This document shows positions 21,701 through 31,137 of a stretch of DNA of 64,000 nt, one piece after another. How positions within the stretch are numbered: the first letter of the stretch is position 1; every line of letters begins with the position of its first letter. Under the pieces are notes generated by a model. It did no database searches and was not told the DNA's origin. It saw only the letters and a program-made list of their open reading frames with translations. Position numbers and translations under genes: made by a program. Source of the stretch: Orychophragmus violaceus (taxonomy: Eukaryota; Streptophyta; Magnoliopsida; Brassicales; Brassicaceae); the NCBI GenBank assembly GCA_030180135.1, contig CM058239.1:115167318-115231317 (forward strand), given 5' to 3'.

Positions 21701-22793
21701 CCGTCACGTCAATCCGTACGGACTGATACTGACTAACGGGATGGAAACGAACTGACGTGAAGGACTATCCCATTTTCGGGTCATTTGTTTTCCACCAATT
21801 TCTTCACCAGACCTCTTTGTTATCCATTTGAGAGGTTTGGGTCTTGATAGTTTCAAAAAAACTCGAGTCAATTTTTTCGGGTCAAGGAACCTTGGTTCTC
21901 GGTAGGCTATAACCTTCCCACGGTGTATAGACGGGTTTTTCGGGTCATTTGTTTTCAACCAATTTCTTCACCAGACCTCTTTTATATCCCATTTTAAGGG
22001 TTTTGGTCATGATAGTTTCAAAAAAACTCGATCCAATTCTTCCTGGGTCATAACTTGCATTTTGGCCTTAGAATCCTTCTCGGCGGTGCATCCGGTCAGG
22101 ATAATCCATCCCGTCAGTCAGTATGGCCGAGCTAGTCCTTATCGTCAGTTCGTTTCCATCCCGTTAGTCAATATGGCCGAGATAGTCCTTTACGTCAGTT
22201 TATTAGGAGGTTTTGGCCTTCCGATCCTTCTCGGCGGTTCATCCGGTCATGATAATCCATCCCGTCAGTCAGTATGGCCGAGATATTCCTTCCCGTCAGT
22301 CTATTAGGAGGTTTTGGCCTTAGGATCCTTCTCGGCGGTGCATCTGGTAAGGATAATCCATCACGTCAGTCAGTATGGCCGAGATAGTCCTTCCCGTCAG
22401 TTATGCACTCGATGATAATCCATCCCGTCACGTCAATCCGTACGGACTGATACTGACTAACGGGATGGAAACGAACTGACGTGAAGGACTATCCCATTTT
22501 CGGGTCATTTTTTTTCCACCAATTTGTTCACCAGACCTCTTTGTTATCAATTTGAGAGGTTTGGGTCTTGAGAGTTTCAAAAAAACTCGAGTCAATTTAT
22601 TCGGGTCAAGGAACCTTGGTTCTCGGTAGGCTATAACCTTCCCACGGTGTATAGACGGGTTTTTTGGGTCATTTGTTTTCCACCAATTTCTTCACCAGAC
22701 CTCTTTTATATCCCATTTTAAGGGTTTTGGTCATGATAGTTTCAAAAAGACTCGAGTTAATTCTTCCTGGGTCAACTGACGGGAAGGACTATC
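15737..22793. repeat. Complex satellite array with repeated orientation switches
   Basis: All of this is satellite. Orientation changes near 16331 (R to F), 17140 (F to R), 17900 (R to F), 18415 (F to R) and 18595 (R to F), with short R patches at 19447-19493, 19785-20045, 21723-21770 and 22447-22495. The 50-bp module is visible in perfect register around 17400-17520. A 2276-bp higher-order unit starts at 19437. The array ends with CTATC (22789-22793), the target duplication of RE-C. No gene is present. Confidence 0.92.
19437..21712. repeat. 2276-bp satellite higher-order repeat, copy 1
   Basis: The unit is measured from the 10-bp palindrome TCCGTACGGA at 19437 to its next occurrence at 21713. 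Two further units with the same order of modules start at 31138 and 33415. A shortened unit of 724 bp follows (21713-22436). Confidence 0.85.
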
Positions 22794-23429
22794 TGTTGGA
22801 ATTGTGTCTAGTAATCTCGGTACTGTCTCTAGAAAGTAAGAGTATGTCAATGATCAGACATAAGTCATATAATACTGGGGGTCATGATGGCTTGCTAGAG
22901 TCCGCTCATGATCTATAAGTCTTGGACTTATTGCCTTTATTATATGATCCCATATGGGTCACACGCCTAAGCTAACGGGAAAATACGAAGGAACGGTTTA
23001 GCAGAAGTACGGTAAAAGTGCTAGGCATTTACTGTACTTAGAGAGTATAAAGGGCCTGATTAAATCCATGGGATTTAATCAGAACTGAGAATTGGGCCCA
23101 AAAGCCCATGAGAACTAAAGGGAGTTTTAATAAATAAAACTTGACCTAAAGCTCTAATTCTTTTTAGCTCCTGCGCCTCTTTTCTCTCTGTCTGCGGCCT
23201 CTCTCTGCTCGGTCTAGCAGCCAAAATTCCCGGTGTGCGTGTGTGAGCCTTTAGAGGATCCATCCCTTGGTGGTTCTGCTGATCTCTGACCTGTTCTATC
23301 TCTTTCCGCTGCATAAACAGGTAAAAGGTGAGATCCACATTGTTTCTATTCAAGAGAACCTAGATCTGGCATGTTTAGGATCTATTAATCTGATGAATTG
23401 AATCAGGATTAACAACAAAAGATCCTTTA
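22794..23429 (+). repeat. RE-C 5' LTR, noncanonical TG...TA ends
   Basis: It starts TGTTGGAATTGTG and ends GATCCTTTA. The usual terminal CA is TA, and the downstream LTR has the same ending. The 12-bp-arm inverted repeat is at 23056-23082, TGGGCCCA at 23093-23100, and a TATA-like TTAATAAATAAAA at about 23128-23139. Confidence 0.95.
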
Positions 23430-23430
23430 G

Positions 23431-23442
23431 TGGTATCAGAGC
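23431..23442 (+). promoter_or_regulatory. RE-C primer-binding site (initiator tRNA-Met)
   Basis: TGGTATCAGAGC lies one base downstream of the 5' LTR. This is the copia-type minus-strand primer site. Confidence 0.96.
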
Positions 23443-25159
23443 TATTGGTTCTGGTTTTTCTTGTTTAGATTCATGTTTAGGATTGTTTTTCTTGTTTAAA
23501 AGTGTTTTGAATCAATCTACTGATAAGAGAAATCACTTAAGCAACAAGGAATTGAAACCTAAACATATTAGAAATCGCAAAAACCAAGCTATATGACTTG
23601 GATTGCATCGGCCGATTGGATCGCATGGATCATGGATCGTGGATCGTGGATCGTGGATCGTGGATCGTCATGGATCGCATGGATCGTGGATCGTGGATCG
23701 TGGATCGTGGATCGTGGATCGTCATGGATCGCATGGATCGTGGATCGTGGATCGTGGATCGTGGATCGTGGATCGTGGATCGTCATGGATCGCATGGATC
23801 GTGGATCGTGGATCGTGGATCGTGGATCGTGGATCGTGGATCGTCGGATGGATCGCATCCTGATCGTGGCTCGTCCCGATCGTCGGATGGATCGCGTCCC
23901 GATCGCGGCTCGTCCCATCGCGTGGATGCTGCACCCGTCCCGCACGTTCGCATCGTCCCGATCGTGAGGATTGCGGCTGTCTCGATCATCCTCTCGCGGT
24001 GATGCTTGCGGCCGTGACCTAGATGGTCGGTTCGAGATGGTTCGGTTTAAGGTTCGGTTTAAGATTTTAAAACTTAAACGTCACGGTTTAATAAACAGAT
24101 TTAATAATTTTATTAAATTCTGGTTAAACCGGGATAAGAAATCCAAAGTCGTAAAATTGGATTTTGTGCCTAAACCAAGATTTTCTAATTTGATTTGGTT
24201 GGACCAAATAAATTGAGAAAATCCGGTTTAGTAAATAACCGGTTGACAATTGTGGTCATCGTAGTAATTAAAATTTGGTTAGACCAATTTTAATGAACCA
24301 GACCGGTTATGTCATTTAATTGGACAATTGGGTCATGTCTTGGACATGGACCAATTCTTGGGCCTCGGGCCAAGAAGTTAAAACAATTAGGCCAATTATT
24401 TGAGTCTTTCTTCAGATTAATTTAAAATTTATTTTATAAAGTTATAAATCGATTTTAAATTAAAGTTTCCGAAATTTTGAAATTAGAAAGTTTCTTAAAA
24501 TAGAAGTTTCTAGATTTGCATGTTTTGGAATTTAAGAAATTTCTAAAGTTAGAAAGTTTCCAATTTTAGAAAGTTTCCAAAAATAGTAGGTTTCCAAAAA
24601 TAGAAAGTTTCCCGAAATAGTAATCTTCTATTTTGGGAATGAAATTTTAATAAACCTACAAACCTCAAAATAATATCAAGCGTTGGATGTCTTGTCCAGG
24701 CTATGTCAGCTGTCGAAGCCCATTCAATTGTATTCATGGCCTTACAGTGTGAGGGTGTCTACTTTTGCGTGGATAAGACGGTTTGTGATTCATAAATGTC
24801 ATTGGGAGTCCCAGACATTAATGATTACATGACTGTATAGTCTGGTTTTCTTGACTGGGCCATCGGGAGTCCCGGGCCTTGAGACATCAGAGTGAATTGG
24901 GCCTCGGGCCCAGATTCACAACCAAGAGTTATATCACGGATATAATTAGCCGACATAGGGCTTACCGATATAAGCTAAGGTTGGGTGACGGCCAGTGGCC
25001 CACTTTGATCTTAGTTATATGTGGATCTTGGAATCATTATATTCTATTGAGGGTAACTTAGGTTATTGAAGATAATGCGTGATTAATCATATTAAATTTA
25101 ATACGAGATTAATCATATTGAACATATTAACTAAAATCCTTTTATCTTAATTTTCAGTT
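23443..25159 (+). other. RE-C untranslated leader
   Basis: This leader of about 1.7 kb runs from primer site to gag ATG. It holds the GATCG array, then the AACCGG-rich part (24050-24400), then degenerate GGAAACTTTC/GAAAGTTTCC repeats (24480-24620), and the conserved gag-proximal part. The 60-codon open stretch at 24879-25061 begins with TTG and has no ATG, so it is not called as a gene. Confidence 0.82.
23616..23960 (+). repeat. GGATCGT heptamer minisatellite in RE-C leader
   Basis: Tandem copies of the 7-mer GGATCGT run from about 23633 to 23845, broken at regular intervals by CATGGATCGCAT spacers that give three similar blocks. A less regular GATCG-rich tail follows to about 23960. Seven is not a multiple of three and the unit has no stop in several frames, so long frames appear here on both strands by necessity. 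Confidence 0.9.
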
Positions 25160-26050
25160 ATGACTAGCACAAACAATCAAAACACTTTCTCGATCCGGTC
25201 TGTCCTTGAGATGGACAAGCTGAACGGATCAAATTTCTTGACTTGGTCGCAGAACCTGAGGCTAGTCCTCAGACAGGAGAGAAAGGACTATGTCCTTGAG
25301 AGAGCTCTCCCCGTGAGGATCGGGTCCAATGCTTCTCATGCAGTATATGATGCTTGGAATAAGCATTATAATGATGCGGTAGATGTGCGTGGTCTGATAT
25401 TGGCTACCATGGACTCAGACTTGCGGAAGCAATATGAGAACATGGAGTCGCCAATAGAGATGATCAGCAGCCTGAAATTGAAATTTCAGGAGCAGATAAG
25501 AGTGGAGAGATACCGATTGGTTAAGTCTCTCACTAGCTGCAAGCTACCAAATGATCATCCAGTGAGTCCTCATGTCAGTAAAATGATGGGTTACATTGAT
25601 AACCTGAGGAAACTGAATTATCCAGTTAGCCAAGAATTGGCAACTGAGATCATACTACAGTCACTGCCTTCAAGCTATGATAAGTTCAGAAGGAACTATA
25701 TCAAGAAAGGCTTAAAGAAGACGCTGACTGAACTGCATGATATGCTCAAGACAGTTGAGCCAAACGTGAAGAGTACCCTGAATAATCTCATGATTGACAA
25801 GGGTAGGTTTAATAAACCTAATGCTGACAAGGGTGAAGGCAAAGTTGTCCAGATTTTGAATCATGGCAAGCGTGTGTCTTCTGAGCCCGAGTTAGATACC
25901 TCTTACGTTGGTAAGTGCTGCTACTGTAAGGAGACAGGGCATTGGAAGAGAGATTGCATTAAATTCATGGAAGATGATGAGGAGTTGAAGTTGATGTATG
26001 CGACTACTTCCTCAGGTATTCATGTTATTACTTCAAGTTCTACCTTATAG
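25160..26050 (+). CDS. Copia Gag (nucleocapsid) protein of RE-C, stand-alone
   Basis: This 296-residue frame starts at an ATG about 1.7 kb after the primer site and ends at TAG. The N-terminal part (FSIRSVLE..KLNGSNFLTWSQNLRLVL) matches copia gag, and a CX2CX4HX4C knuckle (CCYCKETGHWKRDC) is near residues 252-265. It should coat and package element RNA in cytoplasmic particles. It is the same length as the RE-A Gag (about 93% identical), only about 55% identical to the RE-D gag. The stop falls where RE-D reads on into protease, and the downstream sequence is shifted and broken, so readthrough could not give active enzymes. It looks like a maintained gag in a pol-less element. Confidence 0.9.
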   Translation: MTSTNNQNTFSIRSVLEMDKLNGSNFLTWSQNLRLVLRQERKDYVLERALPVRIGSNASHAVYDAWNKHYNDAVDVRGLILATMDSDLRKQYENMESPIEMISSLKLKFQEQIRVERYRLVKSLTSCKLPNDHPVSPHVSKMMGYIDNLRKLNYPVSQELATEIILQSLPSSYDKFRRNYIKKGLKKTLTELHDMLKTVEPNVKSTLNNLMIDKGRFNKPNADKGEGKVVQILNHGKRVSSEPELDTSYVGKCCYCKETGHWKRDCIKFMEDDEELKLMYATTSSGIHVITSSSTL

Positions 26051-28559
26051 GTATTGTATACTGGTTGTGGCACTGATATTTCTTATAATATGCAGAGCCT
26101 GGGCAACAGTAGAACTTTGAAGAAAGGGCAAGTGAAACTACATGTCTGGAAGGAGCTTGGGATGCTGCCTCAGCCGTAGGGTTTTCACTTATAGATCCCT
26201 TTGAGGCTTGGTTTTGTATTAAGTAATTGCTACAATGTACCTGCTTTATGCAGAGTTGTCTTTCATTTTCTTGTAAGAATTTGAATGTTTTTCATTTTGA
26301 TAAAAGACAAGTTTTTGTTCTTTTGATCTTAATGAAATATTAATTGTAGCACCCTATTCAAGGAATGGGTTTTATATCTTAAACCAAAGAGTGCCTAAAT
26401 GTAACATAAATACCAAATTGGTTTAAATCTGATGAATTAAACCTTATTTTTCTTGGCATAATAGTCTTGGTCACATAGAGTAAGTCGGATTCAGAAATCC
26501 CATAGTTATGGACTGTTGGGCTCATTTGATAAGATATCTTATGAGACTTGAATTCTGTTTACTGGACCAAAAGGTAAAGGGCCTATCTTAGCCGAGCTAG
26601 AGAAAGGCCCAAAGGCTTATTGGACCTGGAACATACTCATGTATGTGGCCCAATGAGCAGTAATGCCAGAGAAAATTTCCTGTACTTCATTGTCTCTACT
26701 GATTACTTCAGTGAGTGTGACTGTGTTCATTTGATGAGACACAAGTCGGAATTCTTTGACATGGTCGAAAGAGTTCCAGAATGAAATATAGGATCTGAAT
26801 GACAGAAGTATTAAGACTCTGGATCAGATCACGAGTGAGAATACTTAAGTCATTGATTGTGTGATCATCTGAATGAGTGTGAAATCGTTTCACAGCTCAT
26901 TTCTCCTGAAAACCTGAAGGTGTTTCTGTGAGAAAGAATTAGATCTTATTAGAAATTATTAAAGATGAGTCACACGAATCTTCCATGATATTATTTAAAG
27001 AATAACGCTCTAGAAATATCTAAGTTTACGCTGAAAAGGTTCCACCAATATCAGTTGAAAGACACCACGTAAATGTGGATTGGAATCGATCCAAATTCGT
27101 CTTTACTGAGTATTTGTAGTTGTGCTACTTCGCTGGTTGTCCTAGGGAAACCAAGGCTTGTTACTTTTACGTCCATTCTGTTTTCTAAGAAGGGAAGTTA
27201 CTTTCCAAGAAGAACAGTGGGAGTAAAAGTATAACTCGAAGAAATTCGAGAAATACAGGAGGCTGCTTAACCTATTGAGGGAGAGCAGCGGAAGGATTTA
27301 CAGATTTCTGTAGAATCTACACCTGTGGAGCCTGAAGTTCGCAGATATGAAAGAATCAGTCACTAATCCGAGAGTGAATTCTCGTCATTAGTTGAGCCTG
27401 ATGATCATTGAAAGTTCGCATGATCTGATGATCATTGAAAGCGACGAATCTGCGAAACTCAAAGAAGCGAAAGTGAGCCCGGACTCCGAAAAATTACACT
27501 ATGTGTAAGTTAGCTTTATTGATCCATTCATGGATGGAAGCAAACATATCGGAGTTGGAATCTTCGTTCTGTTGAAGTAGTCAAGGTTTTGACTTGAACA
27601 GGAAAAAAGTGGAACTGTGCGTTTGCTAATAGATAAGTGGGAGCGATATTGCATTTCTCATATTGTATGTCGAGGACATACTGATTCTCGGAAATGACGT
27701 CCCAATGCTGTAGTCGGTAAAGGACTGGCTTGGGAGTTGGTTCTAATGATTGACATGGGTAAAGCCACGTAGTTCTTGGATTTTGGATCTAAAAGATCCA
27801 AAAGAGCTGGTAGGACAAAGTCAGGATTCTTAAATTGACAAAGTCCTACACGTAATCAGCAATCCAAAAAGGGTTTTATGCCAATATCACATGGCAATTC
27901 ATTAAGCAAGATACAGTGTCCTGCGATATCTGCTGAGCTTGAAAGCATGGATAGGATTCCATATGCGACGGCAATTGGATCTATCATGTATGCCATGACA
28001 CGTACTTGTTTTGATGTTGTTTTAATGTTAAGCAAGACAAGTAAAGACCAGTCAAATCCAGCAAAGAATCACTGGATTGCCGTAAAGAATATCCTAAAGT
28101 ATTCAAGGAATACTAAGGATAAATTCTTGATTTACGGAGAAAGTGAGGTGCTATCAGTCGGTAGAGTCTGAAAGGCAATTTTCCAACGGACAAAGATGAT
28201 TTCCGGTCACAGTCCGGTTATATCTTGTGTCTGTCTGGCGGTGCAAGGCACTGTTGCTGACTCCATGACTTAAGCTGAACATTTCGCAGCTTGAGAAGCG
28301 GCGAAAAAGGTTGTTTGGAAAAAAGAGTTCGTCACTGAACTTGATGTGATTCCCAGCATAGATGAGACTAGCTGCACATCAGAGGTCCAAACACCTTGAG
28401 GATAGGTATAACCTATTCCGTGAGATAAATGACAGAGATGTTAAGTAGATCAGCAAGTTTCAACGAATGAGAACGTTGCTAATCTATTAACGAAGCCACT
28501 CCCTAAGCCTAAGCACGAGTCGCGGACTGTTGCTGTAGGATAAGTGAAATTAAGATCTA
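26051..28559 (+). pseudogene. RE-C degenerate pol (protease, integrase, RT, RNase H remnants)
   Basis: Remnants follow RE-D pol order. Protease-like TGCGTDISYNMQ residues come just after the gag stop, integrase pieces lie around 26500-27200, and an RT/RNase H piece remains readable for about 97 codons at 27878-28171 (SAELESMDRIPYATAIGSI, NHWIAVKNILKY). Stops, frameshifts and deletions break the rest, and it is about 0.5 kb shorter than in RE-D. The lesions match those of RE-A, including the 27-bp-period duplication at 27398-27441. No enzyme can be made. Confidence 0.9.
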
Positions 28560-29413
28560 GTCTAAATTTCAGTGGGAGTTAGTAAAGGGCTTTATTTAGT
28601 TATTGATATGTTCTTGTAAAACATTTTATGATGTTTATTGAAATTATTATTTCAAGATTATTTTAACTGTGATGAAATAATCGTTCCAAAATGATATGAA
28701 CCATTTTATAGGTCATCGAAGTAAGTGAATTGATCTTGAGTTATCAAAGTCATTTAGCTTGATCATGAGACCCTATATTTGATAGATGGCTTATATCATC
28801 CTGTCCCTAGTCGAAGGTTGTTGAAATTGGAACACCAACAACCGTGTGAGACTAGATTGGTATGTGACTTATGACAAAGTCTCAGTGTGTCATAGATGCG
28901 CGGCATCAAAGTCAGTACATAGGTGTATGTTGGGAACATACGACCGGACATGACCCGAATATAAGAACTCTTCAGGATATTTATATCTGTGTCATAAGAG
29001 ATTCTTACTACGACTATAGAGTATAGTCCTTAGACCTGAGTTCGCATGCATGTGACTACACATGAACTAATGCGCTTTGATCATTGTCTAATGCTGTCGT
29101 TAAGCGATAGTTATAAGGACCTTGTTTGGGTGTATTATGAAATGGATAGTTTACAGTGATGGAACAAGACGGGATTTGTCCCTCCAATATAAATGGAGTG
29201 AATATCTCTAGGCCAATCGGAGATTTGAATACTGGAAAATGCATGGCCATGCTCAAACGGACTGTCCCGAGTCGTTTGGATTGTCAGTATCAAATCAGAG
29301 TCCGATGAACAAGATTAGGCTTTATAAGGATGACACTAATCTTGCCTTATGACTAATCGAGATATTGAGACAAAATGATTATGAATACAGAGATTCCAGT
29401 ACAAGTGGGAGAT
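28560..29413 (+). other. RE-C 3' non-coding region with polypurine tract
   Basis: This segment is about 90-95% similar by eye to 54368-55217 of RE-D, far better conserved than the pol remnant beside it. The polypurine tract AAGTGGGAGA is at 29403-29412, two bases from the LTR start. The antisense frame of the other elements is shortened here (29056-29256, minus). Confidence 0.82.
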
Positions 29414-30049
29414 TGTTGGAATTGTGTCTAGTAATCTCGGTACTGTCTCTAGAAAGTAAGAGTATGTCAATGATCAGACATAAGTCATATAATACTGGGG
29501 GTCATGATGGCTTGCTAGAGTCCGCTCATGATCTATAAGTCTTGGACTTATTGCCTTTATTATATGATCCCATATGGGTCACACGCCTAAGCTAACGGGA
29601 AAATACGAAGGAACGGTTTAGCAGAAGTACGGTAAAAGTGCTAGGCATTTACTGTACTTAGAGAGTATAAAGGGCCTGATTAAATCCATGGGATTTAATC
29701 AGAACTGAGAATTGGGCCCAAAAGCCCATGAGAACTAAAGGGAGTTTTAATAAATAAAACTTGACCTAAAGCTCTAATTCTTTTTAGCTCCTGCGCCTCT
29801 TTTCTCTCTGTCTGCGGCCTCTCTCTGCTCGGTCTAGCAGCCAAAATTCCCGGTGTGCGTGTGTGAGCCTTTGGAGGATCCATCCCTTGGTGGTTCTGCT
29901 GATCTCTGACCTGTTCTATCTCTTTCCGCTGCATAAACAGGTAAAAGGTGAGATCCACATTGTTTCTATTCAAGAGAACCTAGATCTGGCATGTTTAGGA
30001 TCTATTAATCTGATGAATTGAATCAGGATTAACAACAAAAGATCCTTTA
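29414..30049 (+). repeat. RE-C 3' LTR, noncanonical TG...TA ends
   Basis: This 636-bp LTR differs from the 5' LTR by a single base seen by eye. It ends GATCCTTTA, directly followed by CTATC (30050-30054). The inverted repeat is at 29676-29702. Confidence 0.95.
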
Positions 30050-31137
30050 CTATCTCGGCCATACTGACTGACGTGATGGATTATCATGACCGGATGCAAC
30101 CGCCGGGAAGGATCATAAGGCCAAAAAACCACCCTAAATGACGTAAGGTGTGGAATCCCTCGACCAAAAAAACAAAGGACTAGCATTCTCGCGGCCAGAA
30201 TGACTGACGGGACGGAAACGAACTGACTGACGTGATGGATTATCCTGACCAGATGCACCGCCGGGAAGGATCCTAAGGCCAAAACCTCCTTACGTCAGTC
30301 AGTATGGCCGAGATAGTCATTCCCGTCAGTCTATTAGGAGGTTTTGGCCTTAGGATCCATCCCGTTAGTCAGTATGGCCGAGATAGTCCTTCCCGTCAGT
30401 CCATTAGGAGGTTTTCGCCTTAGGATCCTTCCCCCGGTGGATAGAATCAGTTTATCCTATCCCGTCATTGTTTTTTCCACCAATTTCTTCACCAGACCTC
30501 TTTGTTATCCATTTGAGAGGTTTGGGTCTTGATAGTTTCAAAAAAACTCGAGTCAATTTTTTCGGGTCAAGGAACCTTGGTTCTCGGTAGGCTATAACCT
30601 TCCCACGGTGTATAGACGGGTTTTTCAGGTCATTTGTTTTCCACCAATTTCTTCACCAGACCTCTTTGTTATCCATTTGAGAGGTTTGGGTCTTGATAGT
30701 TTCAAAAAAACTCGAGTCAATTTTTTCGGGTCAAGGGACCTTGGTTCTCGGTAGGCTATAACCTTCCCACAGTGTATAGACGGGTTTTTCGGGTCATTTG
30801 TTTTCCACCAATTTCTTCACCAGACCTCTTTTATATCCCATTTTAAGGGTTTTGGTCATGATAGTTTCAAAAAAACTCGATCCAATTCTTCCTAGGTCAT
30901 GGAAACTTGCATTTTGGCCTTAGGATCTTTCTCGGCGGTGCATCTGGTCAGGATAATCCATCACGTCAGTCAGTATGGCCGAGATAGTCCTTCACGTCAG
31001 TTCATTAGGAGGTTTTGGCCTTAGGATCCTTCCCGGCGGTTCATCCGGTCATGATAATCCATCACGTCAGTCAGTATGGCCGAGATAGTCCTTCCCGTCA
31101 GTTATGCACTCGATGATAATCCATCCCGTCACGTCAA

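Larger units (their letters stand above)
22794..30049 (+). mobile_element. RE-C: Ty1/copia LTR element, intact gag, dead pol, very recent insertion
   Basis: This 7256-bp element carries two 636-bp LTRs that differ at one base (23252 region A, 29872 region G), flanked by a perfect CTATC duplication. Primer site, leader, 296-codon gag, degenerate pol, 3' non-coding region and polypurine tract are all in place. The unoccupied target survives in paralogous satellite at 36042-36046, 39536-39540 and 43030-43034. Both LTRs end in TA instead of CA. As the pol lesions are shared with RE-A, they predate transposition, so enzymes must have come from another element. Confidence 0.95.

Noticed and set aside
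18596..22788. Possible identity with known Brassicaceae centromere monomers
   Set aside because: I recognise no similarity to the Arabidopsis 180-bp or Brassica 176-bp monomers, and module lengths differ. A database search would be needed to name it.
23593..24002. Long frames on both strands over the GGATCGT array (MDRGSWIVDRGSW-like)
   Set aside because: A heptamer lacking stops is open in several frames automatically. No start context or relative supports a protein.
24879..25061. A conserved leader frame reading RHQSGLGLGPRFTTKSY in all four elements
   Set aside because: It begins at TTG and contains no ATG in any copy. In RE-A it runs into gag and in RE-D it stops at TGA. Conservation follows the DNA of the leader, so I do not call an upstream ORF.
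26600..26925. Possible TAG readthrough from gag into pol in RE-A and RE-C
   Set aside because: Sequence after the stop is shifted and contains further stops, and the protease core is damaged, so readthrough could not yield enzymes.
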